A stretch of 64,000 bases of DNA from Chamaelirium japonicum (taxonomy: Eukaryota > Streptophyta > Magnoliopsida > Liliales > Melanthiaceae), in contig OX393557.1 in NCBI GenBank assembly GCA_947650365.1, forward strand, positions 48,081,979 to 48,145,978, in the 5' to 3' direction. The notes beneath the pieces are model-generated. The model ran no database searches. It was not told the DNA's origin and saw only the letters and a program-made list of their open reading frames with translations. The first letter of the stretch is position 1; each line of letters starts with the position of its first letter. Position numbers and translations under genes: made by a program. This document shows positions 1-10,699 of this stretch, in pieces.

Positions 1-47
1 CACGATTGTGGGTGCAAATTTTGGCAGAGAGGTCTACAAACCGCAGG

Positions 48-219
48 ACCCACCGGCCCTGCCTGGTGGGCCCACGAAGACCACCGCGGGACCCACCGGC
101 CCTGCCTGGTGGGCCCACGAAGGCTACCGCAGGATCCACCGGCCCTGCCTGGTGGGCCCACGAAGGCTACCGCGGGACCCACCGGCCCTGCTTGGTGGGC
201 CCACAAAGACTATCACGGG
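48..219 (+). repeat. Four 43-bp tandem units with TGGGCCCA motifs in the 5' LTR
   Basis: TGGGCCCA occurs at 67-74, 110-117, 153-160 and 196-203, a constant 43-bp step, upstream of the TATA box. The motif matches the plant Site II promoter element (TGGGCY), bound by TCP factors in cell-cycle and ribosomal-protein promoters. An enhancer role is inferred from position only. Confidence 0.85.
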
Positions 220-343
220 ACCCACCGGTCTTGCCTGTGGAATCCCCAGGAGACAGCCGCGGGACCCACCAGACCTGCCTGGAGAATCTTCCAGAAACGA
301 CCAGAAACCGCCATTTACCCCCAGATCCACTCCTCAGAAATTC

Positions 344-351
344 TATAAATA
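344..351 (+). promoter_or_regulatory. TATA box of the 5' LTR
   Basis: TATAAATA, followed by GCAGAG; the same context recurs in the 3' LTR and in the solo LTR at 32424-33140 (minus strand). Confidence 0.8.
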
Positions 352-776
352 GCAGAGCCTTCTGAAGAAGAAGGGAGCCATATCCAAATCTCAATTCTAA
401 AAACCAGAGCTCTGGAATTCCAACTTTCTATCATCTAACTCTCCTCAATCTTCTTCTTGTCTCTGAAGAGATCAGAGGTACTTCAGTAACACTTGGCCTG
501 TCGAGGTTACTTCGAACCAAGTGATAGTGAATTCGGGTTGCTCCCTATAGCACGGAGACGTAGGCTTCGGCTGAACTCCGAGATCACCTCTCGTTTTAAC
601 TCTCTCTGATTGCCTCTCTCTGTTTGCTTACTGAAAGAACTAACTCAAAGTCACTAAGGCACCAGCCTTCAAACATACCTTCCAATCAACAGATCGAACA
701 ACGATCTTCGACTTCAACTTCGATTGACTGGTGAGGTGAAGTCTTGGATCGGCACGAAGATTTTTCCCCCACAGTT

Positions 777-794
777 TGGCACCGTCTGTGGGAT
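777..794 (+). promoter_or_regulatory. Primer-binding site of element 1
   Basis: TGGCACCGTCTGTGGGAT follows the 5' LTR after three bases. The second Tat-type element has TGGCGCCGTCTGTGGGAT in the same place. This is the usual position for tRNA-primed minus-strand DNA synthesis. The priming tRNA was not identified. Confidence 0.75.
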
Positions 795-942
795 TGCGAG
801 CGAGAAGCCAAGTCCTCTCCACAACAAGTATCCAGATCAGTTGAGCAGACAACCGATCTAGATAGTCATACTTCCTAGCCCCTTCGGTTGAGCAGACAAC
901 CGTTAGGACGTCGGCAGTCTCGTTGCACCCTTCGCTCTCTAA

Positions 943-2700
943 ATGGCGAGGACGAAGCATCAGGGTCAACCAGAAGGAAGTAACACTCGTCAACCTCGCC
1001 CGGAGACTCGCTCAATGAGTCAACGGCTCAATTTTGGACAGCCCCTTACTGTCCCCGAAGTGGGGGTTTGCTCAGGCAGCGGAAGATCGGTCGATCGACC
1101 GGTTGCACCACCTCTTCGACAATCAATTGGGCAGACTGCCCCTGCTTCTGCTGAAGACCCTCCGTCGACCTACCAAATATCAGCGGTCGACTATCAACTT
1201 CTGCAACTGACTAAGCAGAATGCCGCCCTCACTGCTGAGAGGGATGCTCTCAAGAAGGCAGCCTCCGAAGCCGGGATTGCTCTTCCCATCCCCTCAACTA
1301 ACGAGAGGGTCGATCTACCACGGCAATCAATCCACTCCGAGCCACAGAGATCAATGGGTACTGCTGCCCTTGAGAGACTTCGTCGTGACCCAACTCCCTC
1401 TGCTGCCCCTTGGAAGCAAAGTGTTTGGGATCGCATCGATGATGAGTCCTCCCAATCCTCTTCCGGTCGCAACTGTGACAGGAGGATACCTTCAAAGCCC
1501 GACTTATCGAGAAGACATCAGATGAAAGGGGCGCCCTCTAAGAGTAAAGCTTCTCCATCCATTCCACTTCAACGGAGAGCCGGAACGGACCTTCGTCATC
1601 GACTCCAACCGGCTGACACTCAAGGGCCCGAGCAAGACCTCGCGATCTTGCCTCTTGACCTGCACCCAGGTCGGGGGCATGATCGAAGGGAAGGATACTC
1701 CTCCGCTGGACCTCTCCATCGGAACCTATTCGAGTCGACCTTTCCAAGGGGATAGAGAACTCCCACTCTCCCCAAGTTCAATTGTCTCAAGGGAGATCCA
1801 ACTCTCCACATACTCGCCTTCAAACAAGCTCTGACGCCGCACGAGGAAGAAAACAACGTGCTCTGCCACACCTTTGCCGGGAGCCTCGACGAGCCTTCCC
1901 TCGATTGGTACCATAATCTCCGTGCTGGGTCCATCACCCAGTTCAGAGTATTGGCTAACCATTTCGTGCAGCACTACCAGCTTAACTTGAAGCCAGAGAA
2001 AAAGCTTGACTCGCTCTACAGGCTGAGGATGGGTGCTGACGAGAGTCTCCGCAGCTTCACAAGGAGATTCCGCAACGAGCACGTCGCCCTCTCAGGGAGA
2101 CATTTGGACGATGAGGCTATCATGCTAGCCTTCCAGAATGCTCTCCTTTTCGATCTTCACATCTACAACGACTTCATTCGCAATCCTCCTCCCTCTCTTG
2201 GTTCAATGTTCGATCGGATCCAAAGAGAGATTGAAGTCGAAGATGATCAAGTTGCCCGAAAGAGGCGAGAGACGAAAAGGCGACCCGCCGAAAGGGAAGC
2301 CCCGAAGTATGCTGCCAAAGCTCATAACGCAGAGGCAGTAGTTCCCCCTGCAAACAAAAGGTCAAGAAACGATGGACGCCACTCTCCTTCGAAGAAGACC
2401 ACTTTCACCGAGTGGAATCTACCGATCGAGCAAATCCTCGACCGCATTCAACACGAGGTGTTCCTCCGGAGACCTAATCCCCTGCAGCCCGACACCAAAG
2501 TAACTGCAGATAAAACAGTTTACTGCGACTTCCATCGCAGTCATGGCCATCCTACCGACAAATGCTATCGATTGAGATACCATCTCGATGACCTACTACT
2601 CGAAGGCCATCTTCAAGAGTTCGTCAAAGGAGGACAAGATCAACGCCGAACCTCCGCAAAGGGAAAAGAGGATTATTGGGTCCATCAAATCTCTTCCAAC
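943..2700 (+). pseudogene. Gag region of element 1
   Basis: The capsid-type retrotransposon gag domain lies at about residues 305-440 (1858-2270), with the motif SLYRLRMGADESLRSFTRRF. A Cys/His motif CDFHRSHGHPTDKC is at about residues 528-541. It aligns by eye with the Gag at 52042-53694, for example NLKPEKKLDSLYRL against NLKPEKKLDTLYRL. One TAG at 1753 splits it. The role is packaging element RNA into cytoplasmic particles. Confidence 0.9.
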
Positions 2701-2889
2701 CGATCACCTATCACCGTAAGTGCCAACGCCTTTGGCATTCACGGATCATTGCACAATCAATCGCTGACCGGGAAGGAAGTCGATCGGCAAATTCGACGCC
2801 TCTTCCATATTCGCTCTACAGCAAACAAGGAGGACACCTGGATCGAGAAGCCTGTCAAGGGTTTAGCTTGGCCCTCCATCGTGTTCAAT

Positions 2890-3411
2890 GATGCCGATCT
2901 TCAAGGAGTTCATACTCCACATCGAGACCCCCTGGTCCTGAAGCTTATCGTCGACGGCAGCACCGTCAATCGCATCTTGATTGACACCGGGAGCTCAATC
3001 GATATTATGTTCTCAGATTGCTTCAAATGTCTGGGACACAAATATTCAAGTCTTGAAGTCGTCCCAACGGTGATAACGGGCTTCAACGGGGAACAAAGCA
3101 TCACAATGGGTGAATCAAGGTTCACCCTCGACCTTAGCCAAGAAACTCGAGTCTCGGTGAGGTTTGCAATCGTCGAAGGAACGTCCAACTACAATATCAT
3201 CCTCGGCCGGCCATTCCTCCACCAGATCAATGTCATCTCCTCCTCCTACCATCAACTCCTCAAGTTTGCAACAGGAGAGGGTATTGTCTGTATCCGAGGA
3301 GATCAACAGACCGGGCGATCTTGCGAAGCCGCTGCTGCTAGAACAGATCGCAAGATAAATGTCGCTCCCCCAAAGCGACCCAGAGATAAATATGGCCCTT
3401 CTTCAAAGTAG
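2890..3411 (+). pseudogene. Aspartic protease region of element 1
   Basis: The catalytic motif DTGSSIDIMF starts at 2983 (about residue 681), and a later hydrophobic segment ends ILGRPFL, the usual flap and C-terminal motif of retropepsins. It would process the polyprotein. A TAG at 3409 and a TAA at 3520 separate it from reverse transcriptase. Confidence 0.88.
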
Positions 3412-3555
3412 CAACCAAAGGAGACTCCACTGTCTGATCCCCCACCAGTCGAGTGGGAGGCATCGCCCTTGATCGAAGAAATCATCCCAATCAATATCGA
3501 CAGTGGAGATCTCCCTCAATAAACGTTCATCGATACTGGTCTCAGCGACGCAGAA

Positions 3556-4870
3556 GTGCGAGACATGGTATCCCTCCTTCAAACCAACATCGACGTCTTT
3601 GCCTGGTGCTTCGAAGATATGCCTGGGATCAATCCAGATGATGCTTGCCATTGGCTCGCAATCAAAGAAGAAATGAAGCCTGTCAAGCAAAAGCCACGAA
3701 CAATCCGACCAGAGCTACAAGTCGCAGTTCAAGAGGAGATCAGTAAGCTACTCGCGGCAGGCTTCATTCGTGAAGTAGAGTACCCTACTTGGATCTCCAA
3801 TATAGTTGCTGTTCCAAAGAAAAATGGGAAGGTCAGAGTGTGCATTGACTTCACCAACCTCAACAAGGCTTGTCCCAAAGATCCGTTCCCCATGCCAAGA
3901 ATAGATAGGCTCGTCGATGCCTCTGCTAGCCACGAGCTCTTATCTTTCATGGATGGATACTCTGGGTACAATCAAATTTCACTGCATCCAGACGATCGAG
4001 AGAAGACATGCTTTGTGACTGACCGGGGACTTTACTGCTACAACGTAATGCCCTTCGGCCTCAAGAACGCATGATCTATCTATCAAAGGTTAGTTACAAA
4101 GATGTTCGAAGATCAAATCGGGCGCAACGTCGAAGTCTATATCGACGACCTTCTCACCAAAAGCTACAAACGGGAGAGCCACCTATCTGATCTGGCAGAG
4201 ACATTCCAAATCCTCAGAAAGTACCGCATGAAACTCAATCCAACCAAGTGAGCTTTCGGAGTTCAATTGGGCAAGTTTCTAGGTCATCTTGTGACCAGGA
4301 GAGGCATCGAAGCCAACCCAGACCAAATTCGAGCTATTATGGATATGCCATCACCTACGAATCGGAAGGAAGTTCAATGCCTCACTGGAAGGTTAGCCGC
4401 TCTTAATCGATTCATCTCTAAGTCTTCCGACAAGTGCAAGCCGCTCTTCGACAAGCTACGAAAGGCGGATACCTCTGGGTGGAGTCCCACCTGCGAAGAA
4501 GCTTTTCAAGACGTCAAGAGATATCTTGTGCGAGCTCCCATTCTAACAGCTACACTCCTAAAAGAAGATCTCTGGCTCTACCTCGTCATCACCGATCAAG
4601 CAATCAGTGCAGTATTGGTCAGCAAAAGAGAAGGCGTCAAACACCCGGTCTACTACATCAGCCATACGCTTCTCCCGGCCGAGACCCGCTACTCAAAGAC
4701 GAAGAAGGTCATACTAGCCTTGCTCACCGCATCGTGTTGTCTCCAACCTTATTTCGTTTCCTATCAGATCACAGTCATCTCAGAACACCCACTCAAAGAT
4801 ATCATCGACAAAGCGGGTCGAGTTGGTCGAATAACCAAATGGGTGATCGAGATGAGTGCTCTTGGGATCC
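3556..4870 (+). pseudogene. Reverse transcriptase and first RNase H of element 1
   Basis: RT fingers/palm motifs: VPKKNGKVRVCIDFTNLNKA, then FMDGYSGYNQI, CYNVMPFGLKNA and the catalytic YIDDLL at 4138-4155. The first RNase H follows RT (LYLVITDQAISAVLV, then YYISHTLLPAETRYS). TGA codons at 4072 and 4249 interrupt palm and thumb. These domains make and trim cDNA. Confidence 0.92.
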
Positions 4871-5049
4871 AGTTCGAGCCTCACACTTCACTCAAAGGGC
4901 AGGTAATCGCAGACTTCCTGGCGGACTTCCCAGTTGAAGATCCCATAACGTGGGAGGAAGATATCGACATACGCCTAGCAGATGAAGAAGAACCTCCACT
5001 CGGTCTGACTGCAAAGACCAATCTAAACCTTGAAGCTCCTGCCACCACA

Positions 5050-5460
5050 CCAGCTCAATGGAAACTTTATACTGATGGAGCTTCAAGCGCGATCGGTTCG
5101 GGAATTGGGATAGTCCTAGTATCTCCCGAACTTGATCATCTTCAGAAGGTCACTCTCCTTGGATTCAACGCCACCAACAACGAAGCCGAATACGAAGCAC
5201 TCATCTCCAGACTCGAAATGGATGAATCCCTGGGGGTGGATCGACTCATCATCTACAGCGACTCCCAGCTGATTGTAAGGCAGATCAATAGGGAGTACAC
5301 TGCAAGAGAAGAAAGGATGCAGCATTACTTGGCCCTAGTACGACGTCTTCAACAATATTTTACTAGCACTGAGTTTGTTCAAATCCCAAGGGCAGAAAAT
5401 CGAGAAGCAGATGCCCTAGCCAATGCTGCCTCGATTCTTGGGGATTCCCTCGGAGGGAGG
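5050..5460 (+). pseudogene. Second (Tat-type) RNase H domain of element 1
   Basis: The motif LYTDGASSAIGSGIGIVL, then DSQLIVRQIN and READALANAAS, gives the Asp/Glu/Asp layout of a complete extra RNase H domain after the RT-linked one. Such a duplicate is established for Tat-lineage elements and supports the lineage call. A TAG at 5593 follows. Confidence 0.88.
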
Positions 5461-5631
5461 CAAATACAAATCGATTACCAAGAAGCACCCAAGACCACCC
5501 TCGAACAACAGATCGTCGCCACTACAAAAAGATCTGGGGGTGGAAAACAACTGGCCTCCAACCTTACTACTACAACAAATAAACTCGAGGATTAGAGACA
5601 GCCAATCTTCGACTTCTTCAAACATGGAAAA

Positions 5632-6828
5632 ATGCCCGAAGATCCACTTCAAGCGAAAAGACTTCAAAGGAAACTGTCCTGCTATGCCTTTCAAGGAGTA
5701 GATCTATATTTCAGATCGCACAATGGGATATTACTCAAATGCATTGGTCCTTTGCAAGCAAAGACGATCTTAGTCGACATCCATTTTGGAACCTGCGAGA
5801 ACCACTCAGGAGGAAGATCTCTTGAAGCCAAGACAAAGTTGCAAGGTTACTACTGGCCAACAATGGCAAGAGACGCTCACCAAGTGGTTCAAAGATGCGA
5901 GCCTTGCCAACGACATGCTCGGGCCATCTATCTCCCAGCAGACGAACTCCACCAGCTGACAAGCCCATGGCCTTTTCATCAATGGGGGTTGGACTTCTTG
6001 GGACCCTTCCCACCAACACCAAGCAAGAAAAAGTATCTGCTGTTGGCTACAGATTACTTCACCAAATGGGTTGAAGCAGTGCCACTCTTCCGAGAGACTG
6101 ACGATGAAGTGATCAAGTTCATCAGACATAACATCTTCTCGAGATTTGACATACCCCAAGTCCTAGTTGCTGACAATGGAGCTCAATTCGACTCCGACAA
6201 GTTCCAGGAGTTTTGCCTCAACAACGGGATCAAGCTCTTCTACTCAACTCTAAGATACCCTCAATGCAATGGTCAAGCTGAAGCTTCCAACAGAGTTATT
6301 CTTGGTCTACTCAAGAAGAAGCTTGATAACAAGAAAGGACTATAGGAGCAAGTCCTACCTGAAGTTCTATAGGGCTATCGAACCACTCCAAGAAGATCAA
6401 CGGGATTCTCACCCTTTCGCCTGACATACGGGTCAGAGGCAGTGCTCCTAGCAGAAAACATATCGAGTACTTTGAAGACGAGAGCCATCGAAGAAGGAAT
6501 CAACGAAGAGCTTCGAGTCAATGATCTGGACTTCTCTGAAGAATTACGAGAGCAAGCAACCCTTCGCGTTGCCAAGTATCAACAAAAGATCAAACGAGCC
6601 TACGATCAAAAGGTCTACAAGAGACAGTTCCCGATTGGCAGCCTAGTCCTCAGGGCAGTCTTTTACAACACAAAGGAGCACAGCAGCGGGAAACTGGCTC
6701 CCAACTGGAAAGGTCCATATATTGTCGAATCAATAGGAGGCAAAGGATCATATCGACTGATTTCGCTAGAAGGAGACAGACTACCTCGAGCTTGGAATGC
6801 TAGACATCTCAAAATATTATATCCATGA
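5632..6828 (+). pseudogene. Integrase region of element 1
   Basis: The zinc-binding N-terminus shows His..His..CEPC (5784-5920; NHSGGRSLEAK, then YYWPTMARDAHQ). The DDE core shows LDFLGPF, VLVADNGAQFDS and GQAEASNR. TAG codons at 6343 and 6370 cut off the C-terminal domain (6373-6828). No chromodomain motif is visible. It would insert the cDNA, making the 5-bp duplication. Confidence 0.9.
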
Positions 6829-6949
6829 TGTAAATTCCATGATGAATAAATATGGTGTTTTCAAAAATTCGTCTTCTCAATTTAAATTCCGGAGCAGTTT
6901 CGAGTTATCTACATTCAAGTTCAAAATTTATCTGCATTCAAATTACCAG

Positions 6950-7275
6950 GTCGTTTAATAAGTTTGGGTGCTTGAGTTGCGACTCAACCCCTTATAGACA
7001 GATGTTAAACGGTTTCGGGTTGTAATACAAAACAACCTTTAAGTCACTAGGTCAATTTAACAGGTTTGGGAGCTTGTGTTGCGACACTACCCCTTACTTA
7101 CAAATGTTAAATGATCTTCAATTACAATATCGTCTAACAAGCTGGGGTGCTTGAGTTGCGACTCAACCCTCACATACAAATGTTAAACGGTTTCAAGTTG
7201 TGTTACAACACAACCTTCAACTTGCAAGTTACTTAACAAGTTTGGATGATTGAGTTGTGACTCGGCCCCTTACAG
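6950..7275 (+). repeat. Four-unit tandem block after pol with TTGAGT/ACTCAA hairpins
   Basis: Units of about 75-105 bp start near 6956, 7058, 7135 and 7232, each opening with an AACAAGTTTGGG-like phrase. Units 1 and 3 contain TTGAGTTGCGACTCAA, a 6-bp stem with a 4-base loop; units 2 and 4 are degenerate. The block lies between pol and the end of the antisense gene. Confidence 0.75.
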
Positions 7276-7466
7276 TCGAGTGTAAGTATATTCAAACATT
7301 TCAAGACCATCCAGAACACAAACATTCAGAGAGATCGATATAAGAGACATGCAATTTCAAACACAAAAAAGATCTTTATTTCTCAAAAAATTTCTGAGTA
7401 CAGGAGTGAGCTTTTACACATGAAGAGCTTACAGATACAACAGCAGAAAGAAGGAGATAGAGTATA

Positions 7467-8035
7467 TCAGGGTTTGGCTACACTTGGGGCACGTGACCTC
7501 TCCCCTTCGGATCCACCTCGAGCCTTGCTCGCTGCAGAAGCCTTCGAAGATTGGGCGGCACTAGCATGAACCCTGAGTGCTTCTACTGCCTTCTCCACCG
7601 TTGCCCTGAAGCTCTTGCACTCAGCGCGTGTGTGCTCCAGCTCCTTCGTGAGGGCCTCCTCCTTGGCAGCAAGAGCGGCTTCTTTAGTAGCGAGCGCAGC
7701 ATCCTTGGCGGCAATTTGAGCTTTCAGGTCCTTTATCTCAAGCGCACGCTCAATGGACACATCTTGATCTTATAGAATCGATTCTTCAGCTGCTCGAGCT
7801 CATGGCCTTGAGCCACATAGCTATCGTGCCAACTCTTGCTCTCGATCTTCTCCTTGCGGAGAGCCTCCTTCTTTGCAGTAAGAGCTTCTTTTCTGGCAGA
7901 CAGAAGCTCCTTCAGCTTGGCCTTATCTTCGTTAGCGGCCTCCAGTTCGGTCGTTAAACGGGATACCTCAGATGAAGCTCCCCATTCTCTGACCCTTCTG
8001 AAGAGCCGCGTAGCGAACTTCAGGACAGCTGAATT
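7467..8035 (-). pseudogene. Exon 3 of the antisense gene (coiled coil)
   Basis: It opens after a TTTGTAG acceptor and encodes Ala/Glu/Lys/Leu-rich heptads. A one-base frame break occurs near 7765-7775, after which the coiled coil resumes and ends at TGA 7467-7469. Confidence 0.72.
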
Positions 8036-8115
8036 CTACAAACGGCCAACAGAAAAGAGTTAGAAATATTTTCTGAAGATACAATTTATAGATGAAGTCA
8101 AGCTGATGCACATAC

Positions 8116-8252
8116 CACTACTTCAAGCCTGTTGTAGGCCTCTTCGATCGTAGCCTCCGGAAGGTTGCAAAGCTTCCGGATGACTGGAGTTGGGTGGTTG
8201 ATATCAACCTCACCCAAGTCCTTCAAAAGTTGAGCCGTGCCAGCAGGGGCAT
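8116..8252 (-). pseudogene. Exon 2 of the antisense gene
   Basis: 137 bases between an 89-bp and an 80-bp intron. It joins exon 1 in phase 1 and reads through without a stop to a GTATG donor at 8115. Confidence 0.72.
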
Positions 8253-8341
8253 CTACAATCAATATAGAAGTTCAAAGAGTTAGAATATTTTCAAACATCA
8301 AAGGCAACAATGCAGTCAAGGAGGGAAGTTAGCAAAGTTAC

Positions 8342-10288
8342 CTGTGGCCTCGACTAGAGGTGCTTTACCCTTTCTCCGATCGGAGCTCTTACCCGTGGGG
8401 GTCGACTTCTCCTTGACGGGGGTTGTCTCTGGCGGAGGTTGGGGAGTCCCAGCCTCGACACGGCTCCCTCCCTCCATGTGTGCGGGGGAAGGGACACCTC
8501 GAAGAGGAGTGATCTCCCCTTCTTCTTGCTGCCCGCCGGATTGCTCGAGTCGGGCCATCAGGGCGGCCGTCTCCTCAGCCACCTGCGCAGCCGAGCGACG
8601 GGCGGCGGGAGAAGGTTGCTCAACCTCTATCCCACCACTCACCGAAGCACCCTCAATCTGAGGGATGCTCGGGGGTAACTGGTTGAGGGGTGTGGGGTTG
8701 CTTGCAACCCCATCACTCCCCGAGAATCTGATCTTGATACACGTTGGGCGCTTCAGCTCCTCGAAATGGTACGTGGGCTGCACCTTCGAGCCGTCACCCA
8801 CAACATCCATCATGTTTTCCATTCGACGGGCCTTAGCCTCGTCGATGGGGACGGGTTGAGACTCCTCACCCCCCCTTCTTCGCCACCACCAGTGGGGGTG
8901 GGAGGAATTTCTTCCTCACCACCCCCATCTCCTTCTCCTCCGTCGTCGCCATCATCATCGTCGTCATCATCATCATCATCACCGTCGTCGTCGCCACCTT
9001 CTTCTTCCCCTCCCTCTTCCTCTTCTCTCTTCTTTTCATCTTCTTCTTCTCCCTTTTCTTCTTCTCCTCCCTCTTCATCTCCTCCCTCTTCTTCTTCTTC
9101 TTCTTTCTTCTCCTCCACGAGGACCCTCCTCTTCTTCACCTGGCCCCGGCGGTTCATCACCAACCTCTCCTCTGTGGGCAGGCGGCGACTTGCTCCATGC
9201 ACCTTCTTCTCGATCCGGATTTTTCTGACGATCTTGCCCGATTGAGGATCCTCCTCGTAATCGGAGTACAAGACCTCGTTATCTTTATACCGGGCCTGCA
9301 GTCGATGGAGGAGGTTGGCGTTGCCGTGACGAACGGGGCAGTTCGAAAACTGCTTCCACGATCGGGTGCCGCACGTCAGCTCCAAGAAGAGATTGTCCAG
9401 GGCCCCGACCCGATCGGACATCCAAGCAAAGGCTCCTCCAGCAGAGTACAACTCGATCTCTTTGTGCACCTGATTCCGTGGAGTCTCAGGCACTGAGAGA
9501 GGGGTCCACGCACCGGAAACCGATATCGGCCAGTCGGTGTAGAGCTTGTCGGAGCCGACGGTGTCGACGATCGGGCGGAGAGTTGAGATGCCGGTCAGAT
9601 TGAAGAATGGGCTATCCTTCCTCGAAACCCACTTGTAGTGGTAGAAGAAATAGCCCAACTCGATCCAGGCCGCCTCGCCCTCAGGGATGCTGGAGTAGCA
9701 CGCCCTGAGTTCCTCCTGAAAATCAGACTCCATGCGGCAGAAGGCATAGATGATTCTCCACGCGTTGCCGAAAATCTGTCCGGGGCAAAGTCCGAAAGTA
9801 TTCAACAGCCTCGCGGCGAACGGCAGCAGTGGGAGGCGCAGTCCACAGTTCAACTGGCCGATGGTGACTATCGTCCCCATTACTTGCTCCTTACTGGCGA
9901 TCGATGTGAAGACAGTCCGCTTGTCTATGCCAAACGCGGATTGAACTCCAGGAAAAGATGGTCGGACCTTCCCCTCCGTGAAGAAGGACAACAGTCTCTG
10001 CCACTTCGCCCTCTTCACATCGGTGAGTTTGCCACCGGTGTTGTACTCGTACTCCGGCTCCTGGGACAGCGGCATCAGAGGCCCCAAAACGAATCTTGCC
10101 TTGGGGATGTGCTCCGGCCTTGATGGTGCAGTAGCAAAACCCACTCCCTTGTGCCTCTTGCCAAGCTCACCAAGGGCAGCTTTGCCTTTGCCTCTGCCTT
10201 TCTGAACGGGCGATACCTCCGCCCTCTCCTTTCCCTTCCTCTTCGAAGGCACGATGTTCATCTTCTTCGAGCTGCCGGATGAAGCCAT
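8342..10288 (-). pseudogene. Exon 1 of the antisense gene
   Basis: It encodes the basic head, the conserved gypsy-type domain, the acidic low-complexity tract and a Pro/Ser-rich region. The frame changes at the seven-base C run 8869-8875 (G run on the coding strand); downstream the frame continues through MENMMDVVGDG (8822 downward) to the splice donor at 8341. Confidence 0.78.
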
Positions 10289-10390
10289 CTCAAAGTTGAT
10301 CGGGAGAACGAGAAACTGGAATTCGAGAGCAGAGAGTTCTGGAGTTCAAAAAATTCTGAAAGCGTGAGGCAAAATTGAATCCAGAAAGGG

Positions 10391-10398
10391 CTTATAAA
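10391..10398 (-). promoter_or_regulatory. Candidate TATA box for the antisense gene
   Basis: The minus strand reads TTTATAAG about 105 bp upstream of ATG 10288, between the hairpin array and the gene. It could give an independent antisense transcript. Only the motif and spacing support it. Confidence 0.45.
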
Positions 10399-10699
10399 CC
10401 CCGGAGAAACTGGCACGCAAATCGAAGTAATACGTGGCATCTCCAGGTCAAATCTCGTGTTTTCTGAAGGGACACGTGGCGTCCATCCGTAGCAGGCGCT
10501 CTTCCAGGCGAAACGTCGGAACCAGACGAAGCGTCGAGCCAAATGAACCGTCGGTCCATGCGAACCGCGAGTCCAAGCAAGCTGCCGGTCCAGGCGAACC
10601 ATCGGTTCAGAAGAATCACCGGTTCAGATAGACCACCGACTCAAAACAGCAATAGACTCAGTGCATTTCGAAGGCTTTACCCGTTCGACAGACAGACGA

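Larger units (their letters stand above)
7..773 (+). repeat. 5' LTR of element 1
   Basis: Starts TGTGGG and ends CCACA, and matches 11951-12719. It holds four tandem 43-bp units (about 48-219) followed by two diverged ones. A TATA box (TATAAATA) lies at 344-351. The block CGGAGACGTAGG at 553-564 recurs in two other LTR families in this window. Transcription should start about 30 bp after the TATA box. Confidence 0.95.
943..6828 (+). pseudogene. gag-pol polyprotein of element 1, one frame with eight nonsense codons
   Basis: The frame from ATG 943 to TGA 6826-6828 (1962 codons including the stop) has no frameshift. It is cut by stops at 1753 (TAG), 3409 (TAG), 3520 (TAA), 4072 (TGA), 4249 (TGA), 5593 (TAG), 6343 (TAG) and 6370 (TAG). 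Domains in order: Gag with a Cys/His motif, aspartic protease, reverse transcriptase, RNase H, a second RNase H, and integrase with zinc-binding N-terminus. Gag to integrase in one frame, with no chromodomain, is normal for Tat-type plant elements. At 1753 the second element's Gag has Trp in the aligned position, so that stop is a TGG to TAG change. The start is the first ATG after the leader and resembles the short basic N-terminus of such Gags. The product would make particles, copy RNA to cDNA and integrate it, but this copy can only yield fragments. Confidence 0.93.
7467..10288 (-). pseudogene. Antisense spliced gene of element 1: gypsy-type Transposase_28-like domain plus coiled coil
   Basis: Read on the minus strand, ATG 10288 opens a long frame. 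Predicted exons: 10288-8342, 8252-8116 and 8035-7467. Donors CAG|GTAAC and GTG|GTATG and acceptors TTGTAG and TTTGTAG keep the frame. The N-terminus is basic (residues 8-40). Residues about 150-190 (LRLPLLPFAARLLNTFGLCP, then NAWRIIYAF) resemble the Pfam 'putative gypsy type transposon' domain of plant antisense extra ORFs. An acidic Glu/Asp/Gly tract follows (about 390-465), and exon 3 is a long coiled coil (KEALTAKKEALRKEK, ALATKEAALAAKEEALTKEL). Two 1-base frame breaks are seen: in the C7 run at 8869-8875 and near 7765-7775. Its function is unknown; nuclear localisation and self-association are only inferred from the basic and coiled-coil parts. Confidence 0.8.

Noticed and set aside
6-365. 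Overlapping ORFs in the LTR (both ends of element 1)
   Set aside because: Readings of the 43-bp LTR repeats in several frames; no motif.
8766-9245. Ser/Pro-rich ORF on the plus strand
   Set aside because: Shadow of the Glu/Asp tract of the antisense gene.
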